DNA of 64,000 nt from Flavobacteriaceae bacterium PS02337 (lineage in GTDB: Bacteria; Bacteroidota; Bacteroidia; Flavobacteriales; Flavobacteriaceae): positions 210,245 to 274,244 of the forward strand of contig JASCOE010000009.1 of the NCBI GenBank assembly GCA_029959285.1, read 5' to 3'. Positions 34,141 through 43,072 of the stretch are shown one piece after another. How positions within the stretch are numbered: position 1 is the first letter of the stretch; every line of letters starts with the position of its first letter. The position numbers were made by a program, and so were the translations under genes. The notes beneath the pieces are model-generated. The model did not search any database, had not been told where the DNA came from, and worked only from the letters and a program-made list of their open reading frames with translations.

Positions 34141-37100
34141 TTACTTTAATTTATTAACTATTTCTTCTAGACGTTGTAAACGTGTTTCAAGATCTGCTAT
34201 TTTTTTATCTTGTTTCTCTATTATCACTTGTTGTTCTTGTACAGCTTTTACCAACGGAACAACAAATTCTGAGTAACGAAGACTGTAAAAATCTTTTTCG
34301 CTTGTTGGTTTGACAATTCCACTAAATTTATAACCAATGGAATTAGCCGCTGATTCTACTTCTTGAGCAATAAAACCGGATTGTAAATCAGTTGCCCCTT
34401 TTTTAAGATGATAAGTAACAGGACGGAGTTTGTTGATAAAACTTAAACCATAAGAGCTTGTCTGTACGTCTTTTTTCAATCGTAAATCAGAAGGATTTGA
34501 CCATGCTACCTGACCACCAATACTTGTCATTGCATCATTTCCTATCTGTACAGTATTATTTCCTCTGCCAAGCGCGGCATAACCAATAACTACTTCATTA
34601 TTAGCAGAATTATTGAGTGCTCTTATTTGAGTACCCACGTAAACAGAATTATTAGCGTTTGTTAAATTATTGGTTCCTGAAGCAGCAAAATACCTACCGC
34701 TTTCAAATCCTATTGCTACATTTCCCGAGCCATTTGCATTAGCATATAAAGCATTAGCTCCCATAACTGCATTATTGCCCCCTGAAAAATTAGCATACAA
34801 AGCAGAATCTCCCAAGGCTGTATTATTGCTTCCTGTACTACCGCTATTTCCAGCATTATTTCCTACTCCTGTGTTATTGTTCCCCGTTGAATTATTTGAC
34901 AATGCTCTATAACCAACTGCAACATTTAAGTTCCCCACTTGATTGGCTATCATAGCTTCAATACCTGTCGCTATATTATAATTTCCAGTTGTGTTTGAAT
35001 TAAGTGCTAAATATCCTGACGCTATATTATTTCCACCAGATATATTAGATTCGAGAGCAAAATCTCCAATTGCAATATTATTGACTCCCGTTGTATTTGA
35101 TGAAAGTGTTAAAACCCCAATTGCTGCATTTCTAGTACCTATAGTGTTTGCGACTAGTGAATTGTAACCTATTGCAGTATTATTATTAACAGTATTGTTT
35201 AATAAAGCATTAGCCCCAATAGCAACATTAAAGCTTCCATTAACACTTCTTGCTAATGCATTGTATCCTAATACAGTATTATTATTTCCACTATCATTCG
35301 CATTTAAACTCAAATTCCCTATTGCAGTGTTGAAATTTCCTATAGTATTAGTACTTAATGAAAAACGCCCCATAGCAACATTGTTGTTTCCACTCACATT
35401 ATTTGCTAATGCTTGTAAACCGACAGCAGTATTAAAAAAACCAGTGGTATTATATTCCAATGTTCCATTACCTACGGCAATATTAGCATTACCAGTCGTG
35501 TTTTGACGAAGGGCAAATGACCCTAGAGCAACATTACTACTTCCAAATGTATTATTTTCTAAAGCTGTATTACCTATTGCCACATTAAATCCTCCTGACG
35601 AATTACGGTTCAAACTACTATAACCTACCGCCGTATTTCCAACTCCATCTGTATTAGCTGTTAATACGTTTGTTCCTAAGCCAACATTACTAAATCCTGT
35701 TGTAGTAAGATTTAATGCATTTACTCCAAAAGATGTATTACTTTGTGCTAAAACACCGCTTAATATATTATTTCTTTTAAAAACTAAATCTACATTATCT
35801 GTTGTTCCCAAAAAGTTTGTTCCGGCAACTGTTGCAGCATTTCCTCTAATATCCCATTTTTGCTTTAATTCAGCAGCTAAATCTCCAATTGCACCTTGTA
35901 CATTTGTCGAAGGAATAGCAACAAATGTTGTCGATGCGGCAATAGCTGTACTAGGTGTCAATAATGCAGTTTCTACAGGAGAGTTAATAATGTATGGAGT
36001 TGCAGCTTCGCCATTTCCTGTTACAGTAACATTAGTTCCTGCGGTTACCAAAGATTTTAATCCTGATAAATCGAAAGGACTTACTGTTCCGTTTTCATTG
36101 CTGTAACTCAATATGCTAGTTCCTGAATCATAAGACATCGAAGTCAAAGTTTCTTGAATTGCAACTGGAGTTCCGGCTTCGTTAGAATAGTTTGCTATTG
36201 TATTGCCAGTCGTGACAACAGGAGTAATTGTTGTAACAGTTTCATTTGCTTTAATTGTAGCATTATTGATAAAAGTTCCGCCATCTGTTCCTACAGTAAT
36301 TAAATTGCCCGAATTAGCACTTGCAATTTTTGAGGTAGATATTATTCCCGCTTCATTTGTATAGCTAATATCTCCCGAAGTAAGATTTTGAGATTGTGAA
36401 GTTATTGTTTCCTGAATAGCAACTGAAGTTCCTGCCTCATTAGAATAGTTTGCTATAGTATTTCCAGTTGTAACAACTGGAGTAAGAGTTGTAACGGTTT
36501 CTAAACCTGTAACTAAACTAGCTAAATTAATTACTGTTGAAAAGCCATTTTCTGGATTATATGTCAATGTCTTCGCGGTTGAATCATATATTAAACTTGT
36601 CTGCGTTTCAGCACCTTGCACCAGATTTAATAAATTAACAACAGTTGGCGTTCCGTTTTCTGCATTGTATGTTAAAGTATTTGCGGCAGCATCATAAACC
36701 AAACTCGTTAATGTTTCATTATTTTTGATTATAGTCGTCAATTCAGTTACAACATCAGGATTATTTAAAATCGTTGAAGCATTATTTGTTACATCGTTAA
36801 CTACATCAATTACAGTTACGGTATTATTTTCACTGGTGTATGTATGTTTTCCATCTGCAGCGTTAACCAGAGTCGTAATTGTTTCTGAACCTTTCACAAG
36901 ATTAGAAAGATTAATTACCGTTGCAACTCCATTTTCAGGATTATAAGTCAGCGTATGAGCTGTTGAATCATAAACTAAACTTGTCTGAGTTTCGGCACCT
37001 TGCACCAGATTTAATAAATTAACAACTGTTGGTGTTCCGTTTTCAGCAGTATAGGTTAGTGTATTTGCAGCAGCATCATAAACCAAACTCGTTAATGTTT

Positions 37101-37692
37101 CATTATTCTTGATAATGTTTGTCAATTCCGTAACAACGGCAGGATTATTTAAAATCGTTGAAGCATTATTTGTTACATCGCCAACTACGTCAATTACAGT
37201 TACGGTACTATTTTCACTGGTGTAAGTATGTTTTCCATCTGCAGCATTAACTAGAGTTGTAATAGTTTCATTGTTCTTTACAATATCAGCAAAATTGATT
37301 ATTTGCTGATTTCCATTTTGATCAATATAATAAAATGTGTTTGATACAGGATTAAATACTACTGTTCCCCTTGGAACTGTTGCTTCAGAAGAAATCACTA
37401 TTCTGTTCCACTTATTATTAAACCAGTAATAATAACCTGGAGTGACATTCAATGGTGATGTACCTGCTGTTGCTTCATTAAAAACCAAAAGACTTGAAGG
37501 TAACGAACCAGCATTAACAACAGGATTCATACTCGTTGTACTCTGCAATTGAACTCTTGTAATCAAAACACCTCTATTCGCAGCAACAACATCTAGTTGA
37601 GAAGAATTATTTGGTAAAGGAGTTCCAATTCCGACTTGTGCATTACACAAACCTCCAAAAATAAAAAGTAGAAGTAAAATTTTAATTTTCAT
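34141..37692 (-). CDS. Giant trimeric-fibre-like protein with S74 chaperone end
   Basis: A 1183-residue exported protein (signal peptide ends GLCNAQ). The N-terminal module resembles that of the fibre at 30505. Then come two 128-residue repeats (about residues 135-390) and further beta repeats. Next is a stretch of about 20 YadA-head-like units of about 17 residues with NVAIG/NTAVG cores (about residues 660-1010). Residues 1068-1183 are an S74 chaperone (SDLRLKKDV...GFIAQEVES) with a coiled-coil end. Together it looks like a long trimeric surface fibre or adhesin. Cotranscribed with the CHU_C gene. Confidence 0.82.
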   Translation of the reverse strand: MKIKILLLLFIFGGLCNAQVGIGTPLPNNSSQLDVVAANRGVLITRVQLQSTTSMNPVVNAGSLPSSLLVFNEATAGTSPLNVTPGYYYWFNNKWNRIVISSEATVPRGTVVFNPVSNTFYYIDQNGNQQIINFADIVKNNETITTLVNAADGKHTYTSENSTVTVIDVVGDVTNNASTILNNPAVVTELTNIIKNNETLTSLVYDAAANTLTYTAENGTPTVVNLLNLVQGAETQTSLVYDSTAHTLTYNPENGVATVINLSNLVKGSETITTLVNAADGKHTYTSENNTVTVIDVVNDVTNNASTILNNPDVVTELTTIIKNNETLTSLVYDAAANTLTYNAENGTPTVVNLLNLVQGAETQTSLIYDSTAKTLTYNPENGFSTVINLASLVTGLETVTTLTPVVTTGNTIANYSNEAGTSVAIQETITSQSQNLTSGDISYTNEAGIISTSKIASANSGNLITVGTDGGTFINNATIKANETVTTITPVVTTGNTIANYSNEAGTPVAIQETLTSMSYDSGTSILSYSNENGTVSPFDLSGLKSLVTAGTNVTVTGNGEAATPYIINSPVETALLTPSTAIAASTTFVAIPSTNVQGAIGDLAAELKQKWDIRGNAATVAGTNFLGTTDNVDLVFKRNNILSGVLAQSNTSFGVNALNLTTTGFSNVGLGTNVLTANTDGVGNTAVGYSSLNRNSSGGFNVAIGNTALENNTFGSSNVALGSFALRQNTTGNANIAVGNGTLEYNTTGFFNTAVGLQALANNVSGNNNVAMGRFSLSTNTIGNFNTAIGNLSLNANDSGNNNTVLGYNALARSVNGSFNVAIGANALLNNTVNNNTAIGYNSLVANTIGTRNAAIGVLTLSSNTTGVNNIAIGDFALESNISGGNNIASGYLALNSNTTGNYNIATGIEAMIANQVGNLNVAVGYRALSNNSTGNNNTGVGNNAGNSGSTGSNNTALGDSALYANFSGGNNAVMGANALYANANGSGNVAIGFESGRYFAASGTNNLTNANNSVYVGTQIRALNNSANNEVVIGYAALGRGNNTVQIGNDAMTSIGGQVAWSNPSDLRLKKDVQTSSYGLSFINKLRPVTYHLKKGATDLQSGFIAQEVESAANSIGYKFSGIVKPTSEKDFYSLRYSEFVVPLVKAVQEQQVIIEKQDKKIADLETRLQRLEEIVNKLK
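34690..35720 (-). repeat. 51-bp repeat array (17-residue NxAIG units)
   Basis: About 20 imperfect units of about 51 bp coding 17 residues with the core N-[TVI]-A-[IV]-G. They match the head repeats of trimeric autotransporters in spacing and form the shaft or head of the fibre. The repeat is inside a coding region. Confidence 0.8.
36520..37290 (-). repeat. Two tandem 384-bp coding repeats
   Basis: The segments around 36771 and 37155 begin the same sequence (TCGTTGAAGCATTATTTG) exactly 384 bases apart, 128 codons. The two copies are almost identical in protein (NNETLTSLVYDAAANTLTY etc.), indicating recent internal duplication or homogenisation. Confidence 0.85.
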
Positions 37693-38113
37693 AAATTTTG
37701 ATTTAGATTAATAAAATAAAACCGTAGAATTTTAAAGTATCATCAATCAAAATATTGGCTACATATTCGAAAATCTAAAATGTAGAAAAAAGAAGAAATT
37801 TTAGGACTAAAATAGAATTGTGGTATTTAGAGTATAATATGAGGCGTAAAAAAATAAAATTTCCAAAGTTGTAATTATTTTATTGACGACAGGATTAATG
37901 CTTGATTTATTTATGTAAAACTCAACAATAAATCATAACAAATTGTTTTTCAGAACTATAAACTTACAAAAAATATATTACATTTAAGTAAAAATTTATT
38001 TATACAGAAGAAAATGACAAAAATAAGATTAAAGATTTCAAGGAATAAAATGCTATTAAACAAAAAAAATCCCACATTGCTGTGGGACTTTCTATTTATA
38101 AAAAAGCTAAGAA
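37693..38113. other. Spacer of 421 bp between rpsA end and fibre gene
   Basis: It contains the rpsA terminator (38061-38091). Near the fibre gene is a small CTACAT/ATGTAG inverted repeat (37759-37785). No ORF of note, no clear TAnnTTTG promoter and no RNA gene was found in the AT-rich rest. Confidence 0.6.
38061..38091 (-). terminator. Terminator of rpsA
   Basis: TCCCACA (38070-38076) and TGTGGGA (38081-38087) with loop TTGC, followed on the minus strand by a long T run. The same core sequence occurs in terminators at 28505 and 32826. Confidence 0.85.
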
Positions 38114-39892
38114 TTATTTTTTCTCAGTTTTTTCCATTTTAGCTTTTAATGCAGCTAATACATCATTGTTATCTCCTAAAGTTGCAGCTGGTGCATTAGT
38201 AGTAGAGTTAGATGAAGTATTTTCAGTTGCAGCTTTCACGTTTTTCTCTTCTTCTTCTCTGAAGATAGCAGTGTGAGAAGCAACTACTCTTTTGAATTCT
38301 TTGTTGAATTCGATTACTTTGAAATCAGCAGTATCACCTTTTTTCAATTTCTTTCCGTCTTCTTTTTCAAGGTGACGAGTAGGAATGAAAGCAACGATAT
38401 CATCTCCGAATTCTACAGTAGCTCCTTTGTCAACGATTTCAGAAATTTCACCATTGTGGATAGTTCCTACAGCGAAAGAATCTTCGTATTGATCCCAAGG
38501 ATTAGCAGTAGTTTGTTTGTGACCTAAAGATAATTTACGTCCTTCAACATCTAATTCTAATACAACTACATCAAGTTTTTCACCAACATTTACAAACTCA
38601 GATGGGTGTTTGATTTTCTTAGTCCAAGAAAGGTCAGAAATGTAGATTAATCCATCAATTCCTTCTTCTAATTCTACGAAAATACCAAAGTTTGTAAAGT
38701 TTCTAACGATACCTGTATGTTTAGAACCTACTGGGTATTTAGAAGTAATATCAGTCCATGGATCTTGAGTCAATTGTTTGATACCTAATGACATTTTACG
38801 GTCATCTCTATCTAAAGTTAAGATAACAGCTTCAACAACATCTCCAACTTTTACGAAATCTTGAGCAGAACGTAAATGAGTTGACCATGACATTTCAGAA
38901 ACGTGGATTAAACCTTCAACACCTTCAGCAACTTCGATGAAAGCACCGTAATCAGCGATTACAACTACTTTACCTTTAACTTTATCACCAACAGTTAAGT
39001 TAGCATCTAAAGCATCCCATGGGTGAGCGTTTAATTGTTTCAATCCTAATTGAATTCTTGTTTTCTCATCATCGAAATCAAGGATTACAACGTTTAATTT
39101 TTGATCTAATTCAAGAACTTCACTTGGGTGGTTGATTCTACTCCAAGAAAGGTCAGTAATGTGAATTAATCCGTCAACACCACCTAAGTCAATAAACACA
39201 CCATAAGAAGTAATGTTTTTAACAACACCTTCTAATACTTGTCCTTTTTGTAATTGACCGATGATCTCTTTTTTCTGTACTTCAATATCAGCCTCGATAA
39301 GTGCTTTGTGAGATACAACAACGTTTTTGAATTCGTGGTTGATTTTTACCACTTTGAATTCCATCATTTTGTTTACATATACATCGTAGTCTCTAATTGG
39401 CTTAACGTCAATTTGAGATCCTGGTAAGAACGCCTCGATACCGAATACGTCAACGATCATACCTCCTTTAGTTCTACATTTAACAAAACCGTTAACGATT
39501 TCTCCAGTTTCATTAGCTGCAATAACTCTATCCCAAGATTTGATAGTACGTGCTTTTCTGTGAGATAATACTAATTGACCTGTTTTGTCCTCACGGATGT
39601 CGATTAATACTTCAACTTTGTCACCTACTTTTAAGTTTGGGTTGTAACGGAATTCATTTAAAGAAATAACACCTTCAGATTTAGCATTGATATCAACGAT
39701 AACGTCTCTATCTGTAATTCTAACAACAACTCCTTCAACTACTTCTTCTTGATCTGTAGCGATGAAAGTTTTTGATACTAGTTCTTCAAACTCTTGTAAG
39801 TTTTTCTCATCTACTGCATCAATTCCTTCTTGGAAGTTATGCCAGTTAAAATTTGCTAAAAACTCTTCTTGTGATTTTAATTGTTCAGACAT
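38114..39892 (-). CDS. rpsA: 30S ribosomal protein S1
   Basis: A 592-residue protein with six S1 (OB-fold) domains starting at about residues 50, 130, 215, 300, 387 and 474; the best preserved are domains 3 to 5 (for example GVFIDLGGVDGLIHITDLSW). The last 50 residues are charged and Asn/Thr-rich, a typical disordered end. S1 brings mRNA to the 30S subunit, which matters in Bacteroidota where Shine-Dalgarno sequences are weak. A near-perfect promoter lies at 40011-40041, leaving a leader of about 110 bases with a possible CTGT/ACAG hairpin that could allow autoregulation. Confidence 0.96.
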   Translation of the reverse strand: MSEQLKSQEEFLANFNWHNFQEGIDAVDEKNLQEFEELVSKTFIATDQEEVVEGVVVRITDRDVIVDINAKSEGVISLNEFRYNPNLKVGDKVEVLIDIREDKTGQLVLSHRKARTIKSWDRVIAANETGEIVNGFVKCRTKGGMIVDVFGIEAFLPGSQIDVKPIRDYDVYVNKMMEFKVVKINHEFKNVVVSHKALIEADIEVQKKEIIGQLQKGQVLEGVVKNITSYGVFIDLGGVDGLIHITDLSWSRINHPSEVLELDQKLNVVILDFDDEKTRIQLGLKQLNAHPWDALDANLTVGDKVKGKVVVIADYGAFIEVAEGVEGLIHVSEMSWSTHLRSAQDFVKVGDVVEAVILTLDRDDRKMSLGIKQLTQDPWTDITSKYPVGSKHTGIVRNFTNFGIFVELEEGIDGLIYISDLSWTKKIKHPSEFVNVGEKLDVVVLELDVEGRKLSLGHKQTTANPWDQYEDSFAVGTIHNGEISEIVDKGATVEFGDDIVAFIPTRHLEKEDGKKLKKGDTADFKVIEFNKEFKRVVASHTAIFREEEEKNVKAATENTSSNSTTNAPAATLGDNNDVLAALKAKMEKTEKK

Positions 39893-40010
39893 GCTGATAA
39901 AAAATTTGTATTCTGTTTTTCTCGAGTTTCTCCATGCGATAGAAAATACAGAAGTTGTTTTACATAAATGGTTGATACCTAATGGAAACTCTTCTCTGCC
40001 AAAAGGTTTG

Positions 40011-40041
40011 CAAAATTACTACAAATATTTGGAATAGCAAA
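40011..40041 (-). promoter_or_regulatory. Promoter of rpsA
   Basis: On the minus strand TTTG (40041-40038) is followed after exactly 19 bases by TAATTTTG (40018-40011), an excellent match to the Bacteroidota -33/-7 consensus. Transcription would begin near 40004, about 110 bases before the start codon. Confidence 0.82.
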
Positions 40042-40108
40042 ACAATTTCGAGTTGATTATGAGTAGATTGTTCAGAAGCAGAACTTTTCAGGTTTTTCAA
40101 GACCCAAA

Positions 40109-40177
40109 CTCCCGCTTTCGCTTCTATCTTTTATGGTGAACCCCACCATAAAAGGATATCCGCTCTATCGGGGCTAG
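40109..40177 (-). repeat. Structured inverted-repeat element, copy 2
   Basis: Reverse complement of the element at 13744: it reads AGCCCCGATAGAGCGGATATC on the left and ends AGCGAAAGCGGGA on the right. The core hairpin is CTTTTATGGTG with CACCATAAAAG, entirely different in sequence from copy 1 but again a perfect stem. Confidence 0.75.
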
Positions 40178-40216
40178 TTTAGAAGGTTTTGTTTTCATAA
40201 AAACCTTGAAAAGCGA

Positions 40217-40247
40217 AACCCGAAAGGTTTTAAAAACCTGTCGGGTT
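40217..40247. repeat. Hairpin repeat with AACCCGAAAGG arms
   Basis: AACCCGAAAGGTTTT (40217-40231) pairs with AAAACCTGTCGGGTT (40233-40247) with one or two mismatches. A small dispersed-type palindrome in the intergenic cluster. Confidence 0.65.
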
Positions 40248-40260
40248 AATATGCGTAACT

Positions 40261-40293
40261 ATCTTTGTCAAAGTTTTAAACTTTGACAAAGAT
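40261..40293. repeat. 33-bp perfect palindrome TTTGTCAAAG type
   Basis: ATCTTTGTCAAAGTTT is followed by its mirror, directly after the stop of the YcxB-like gene, where it can act as a terminator on the minus strand. A near-identical copy is at 17140-17166. Confidence 0.8.
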
Positions 40294-40821
40294 TTATTGG
40301 ACAACAATTTTGTTATTTACAAAAGAGATAATACTTTCAAAATTAACTTCACCAACTTCTATCTTCCCTAAAATATAAGGATCATATTCTTTGGTAATCA
40401 ATATCAAATTCTCTTCTTTAATTAAATATGTTATAAATTCTTCCCAATTGATAATTTTAGATTTTTCTTGAACAGTTATTATCAATGAATTGTCATTTAA
40501 CTCAAAACTAGAGTTTTTAAAGTGTTTTAAATTTTCAATTTCTTTTATTTTAGCTTCTCCAAGTTTTTTATATTCATTTTTCATTTTAAAAAAATAGTAC
40601 AAGAATGGCAAAAAATTAGACAATCCAAAAGTGAGAAGTACATAACCAAAACCTAAAATATTTGGTCTATTAAAAATTAGAATAACTCCAATAATTATTA
40701 AAGCAATGCCAAGATATTGGGAATTTTTATAATAGTCTTTCTTTCTTTTCCAAGCAAAATCAAACAATAAATCCATTTGTTTATTGTAGATATCTTTATT
40801 AAATGCTATTTCAAATTTCAT
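40294..40821 (-). CDS. YcxB-like membrane protein
   Basis: A 175-residue protein when started at 40821 (MKFEIAFNKD), preferred because the ATG at 40860 would lie inside the terminator hairpin of the neighbouring gene. Two adjacent membrane helices (about residues 35-55 and 60-77) are followed by a charged linker and a domain of about 80 residues with alternating strands, as in the YcxB-like family (SLIITVQEKSKIINWEEFITYL). The family is found in Firmicutes and Bacteroidota; its function is unknown. Confidence 0.75.
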   Translation of the reverse strand: MKFEIAFNKDIYNKQMDLLFDFAWKRKKDYYKNSQYLGIALIIIGVILIFNRPNILGFGYVLLTFGLSNFLPFLYYFFKMKNEYKKLGEAKIKEIENLKHFKNSSFELNDNSLIITVQEKSKIINWEEFITYLIKEENLILITKEYDPYILGKIEVGEVNFESIISFVNNKIVVQ

Positions 40822-40850
40822 AAAGTTATTTGCAGAAGTTATAAAAAACA

Positions 40851-40874
40851 AACCCAACAAATTATTGTTGGGTT
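40851..40874 (-). terminator. Terminator of nucleoside permease gene
   Basis: AACCCAACAA and TTGTTGGGTT, a perfect 10-pair stem with loop ATTA, followed by T residues on the minus strand. Confidence 0.9.
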
Positions 40875-40888
40875 TGGTATAAATATTT

Positions 40889-42265
40889 TTAATGACTTAA
40901 ATTTTCAATCTCCTTTGGATCATGTTTATGTTTAAACAATACAGCAAAAGCAATAGCAATAACCAAAGCATAAGCAGCAAACGAAAGCCAGATCGTATGC
41001 CAGTCTTTCATTAAAATTGGATTTGAAAAAATACCATCCGTAGAAACTGAATTTCCTTGGCTTTTTACAAATTCTAACATTTTAGAGTTCGTTGTATCTG
41101 TTTGCAAAAATCCTGCTAATTCAGTTGTATTAGCAAATGATTTTGTAAAGAAACGATCAATTGCCCAACCAGAAGTCAAACTTCCTAAAACTGCTCCTAC
41201 TCCATTTGTCATCATCATAAATAAACCTTGTGCTGATGAACGAATTTTAGAATCGGTATTACTTTCAACGAATAACGAACCTGAAATATTAAAGAAATCA
41301 AATGCCATTCCGTAAACAATACAAGAAAGAATAATCATCCATAATCCATTTACTGGATCTCCGAATGCAAATAATCCGAAACGTAAAACCCAAGCCAACA
41401 TACTAATCAGCATAACTTGTTTGATTCCGAAACGTCTTAAAAAAAACGGAATTGCCAAAATAAATAAGGTCTCAGAAACTTGAGAAATCGACATAATAAT
41501 AGTCGAATATTGAATTACAAACGAATCTGCGTATTTTGGAAAATGTTTAAATTCATCTAAAAACACATCTCCGTAAGCATTTGTCAATTGAAGCGCTCCA
41601 CCTAAAAACATAGAAAAAACAAAAAACAAAGCCATTTTATAATTAGCAAATAACTTGAAAGATTCTAAACCGAAAGTTTCAATCCAAGTTGCGTTTTCTT
41701 TTATTAAACGCTGTGGTTCGCATTTTGGCAATGTAAAAGCATAAACACCAAGAATTAAAGCGCCAATTCCGGCAATATAAAATTGATATTCAGTTGCTTT
41801 ACTTCCACTCAAATTAGTAATCCACATTGCAACAATAAAACCAATTGTTCCCCAAACACGAATTGGCGGAAAATCTTTTACAATGTTTTTATTATTTAAT
41901 TTAAGTGATGTGTAAGAAATTGAATTACTCAAAGCAATTGTTGGCATGTAACAACACATTGCCAAAAGCATCACAATAATAAATGTATCTGGTGTAGTAA
42001 CTTGTGCAATTGCAAACAGAACTACGGCATATAAAACATGAAGAACTCCATATAATTTTTCAGCATTTACCCATCTGTCAGCGATGATACCAGTAAGAGT
42101 AGGCATAAAAAGAGAAGCGATTCCCATGGTTCCAAAAACAAGACCAAATTGAGTTCCTTCCCAGTTTTTAGTCCCAAACCAATAATTTCCAATTGTTATA
42201 AGCCAAGCTCCCCAAACAAAAAATTGAAGAAAGCTCATTAAAATCAATCTATTTTTAATCCCCAT
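40889..42265 (-). CDS. Nucleoside permease, NupG/XapB-like MFS
   Basis: A 458-residue major facilitator protein with twelve helices. Its start (LILMSFLQFFVWGAWLITIGNYW) and the GIASLFMPTLTGIIADRW segment agree with the nucleoside:H+ symporter family (NupG, XapB). The segment GVGAVLGSLTSGWAIDRF fits the second half motif. It probably takes up nucleosides with protons. A near-consensus promoter sits in the spacer after cmk, and a strong terminator ends it. Confidence 0.87.
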   Translation of the reverse strand: MGIKNRLILMSFLQFFVWGAWLITIGNYWFGTKNWEGTQFGLVFGTMGIASLFMPTLTGIIADRWVNAEKLYGVLHVLYAVVLFAIAQVTTPDTFIIVMLLAMCCYMPTIALSNSISYTSLKLNNKNIVKDFPPIRVWGTIGFIVAMWITNLSGSKATEYQFYIAGIGALILGVYAFTLPKCEPQRLIKENATWIETFGLESFKLFANYKMALFFVFSMFLGGALQLTNAYGDVFLDEFKHFPKYADSFVIQYSTIIMSISQVSETLFILAIPFFLRRFGIKQVMLISMLAWVLRFGLFAFGDPVNGLWMIILSCIVYGMAFDFFNISGSLFVESNTDSKIRSSAQGLFMMMTNGVGAVLGSLTSGWAIDRFFTKSFANTTELAGFLQTDTTNSKMLEFVKSQGNSVSTDGIFSNPILMKDWHTIWLSFAAYALVIAIAFAVLFKHKHDPKEIENLSH

Positions 42266-42300
42266 AAGATGAAATTGTCTTTTTAGTAAAAATGAAGTGG

Positions 42301-42331
42301 TAAAACTAGCATTAAAAATAATATCTACAAA
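42301..42331 (-). promoter_or_regulatory. Promoter of nucleoside permease gene
   Basis: On the minus strand TTTG (42331-42328) and TAGTTTTA (42308-42301) are 19 bases apart; only the last base of the -7 element deviates. The leader would be about 30 bases. Confidence 0.65.
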
Positions 42332-42334
42332 GAA

Positions 42335-43027
42335 TTAATCCAATTTAACAACATCATTCACCAATTCTAAAACGGCAGCAAATTGCTCTTCTTTATTTAA
42401 GTAAGAATTATCTATCTCAATCGCATCATCTGCAATTACCAAAGGAGAATCTTGACGGTGTGTATCCATATGATCGCGATCCATAACATTTTTCAAAACT
42501 TCTTCGTAAGAAACATTATCACCTTTTTGTTGCAATTCATCAAAACGTCGTTGCGCTCTGGTTTCTGCACTTGCAGTCATAAAAATCTTAAGTTCAGCAT
42601 TAGGAAAAACAACAGTCCCAATATCTCTGCCATCCATTACAATCGCCTTATTTGTTCCCATTTCTTGCTGTTGTTCTACTAATTTTGCGCGAACTTCAGA
42701 AACCGCTGCAACCGTACTTACAAAATTAGAAACTTCAATAGTTCTAATCGGTTTTTCTACATTTTCACCATTCAAATACATTTCAGCAAAACCTAAATCT
42801 GCATTAAATCTAAACTCCAATTTAATATCAGATAATGCTTCAATTAAAGCTTCTTTCTTAAAAAAATCTGCTCCAATCAAATTATGTTGCATAGCAAAAT
42901 AAGCTACAGCACGATACATCGCTCCTGTGTCTACATAAACATATTCTAGTTCTTTTGCTAATTGTTTAGCTAAAGTACTTTTTCCTGTAGATGAAAATCC
43001 GTCGATTGCAATGGTAATTTTTTTCAA
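42335..43027 (-). CDS. cmk: Cytidylate kinase
   Basis: A 230-residue kinase that turns CMP and dCMP into the diphosphates with ATP. The P-loop is GFSSTGKST (residues 9-17), then DTGAMYRAV for nucleotide binding, and MDGRDIGTVVFPNAELK, conserved in Cmk enzymes. Length and layout are normal for the short bacterial form. It lies between L,D-transpeptidase-like genes and the nucleoside permease, on the same strand. Confidence 0.95.
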   Translation of the reverse strand: MKKITIAIDGFSSTGKSTLAKQLAKELEYVYVDTGAMYRAVAYFAMQHNLIGADFFKKEALIEALSDIKLEFRFNADLGFAEMYLNGENVEKPIRTIEVSNFVSTVAAVSEVRAKLVEQQQEMGTNKAIVMDGRDIGTVVFPNAELKIFMTASAETRAQRRFDELQQKGDNVSYEEVLKNVMDRDHMDTHRQDSPLVIADDAIEIDNSYLNKEEQFAAVLELVNDVVKLD

Positions 43028-43072
43028 TTTTTTATTTTTAAAATTTATTCTATTATTAAGTTTTGCTGGTTA

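Larger units (their letters stand above)
39893..40293. other. Repeat-rich spacer upstream of rpsA
   Basis: In 401 bp it has the rpsA leader and promoter (to 40041), the second structured repeat element (40109-40177) framed by TTTTCAGGTTTTT and AAAACCTTGAAAAG arms, a hairpin with AACCCGAAAGG arms (40217-40247), and a 33-bp perfect palindrome (40261-40293). No protein gene is supported here. Confidence 0.75.

Noticed and set aside
34690-35720. Regular repeats with variable spacers resembling a CRISPR array
   Set aside because: The units are coding repeats of about 51 bp in one long frame (NxAIG pattern) and are degenerate; no cas genes or leader are near.
30505-37692. Prophage remnant, judged from the tail-fibre-like S74 domains
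   Set aside because: No capsid, portal, terminase, lysis or integrase genes; the proteins have signal peptides and sit beside a T9SS-sorted protein.
40822-40860. Longer start of the YcxB-like gene at 40860
   Set aside because: The extra codons fall in a terminator hairpin and a non-conserved segment; MKFEIAF at 40821 fits better.
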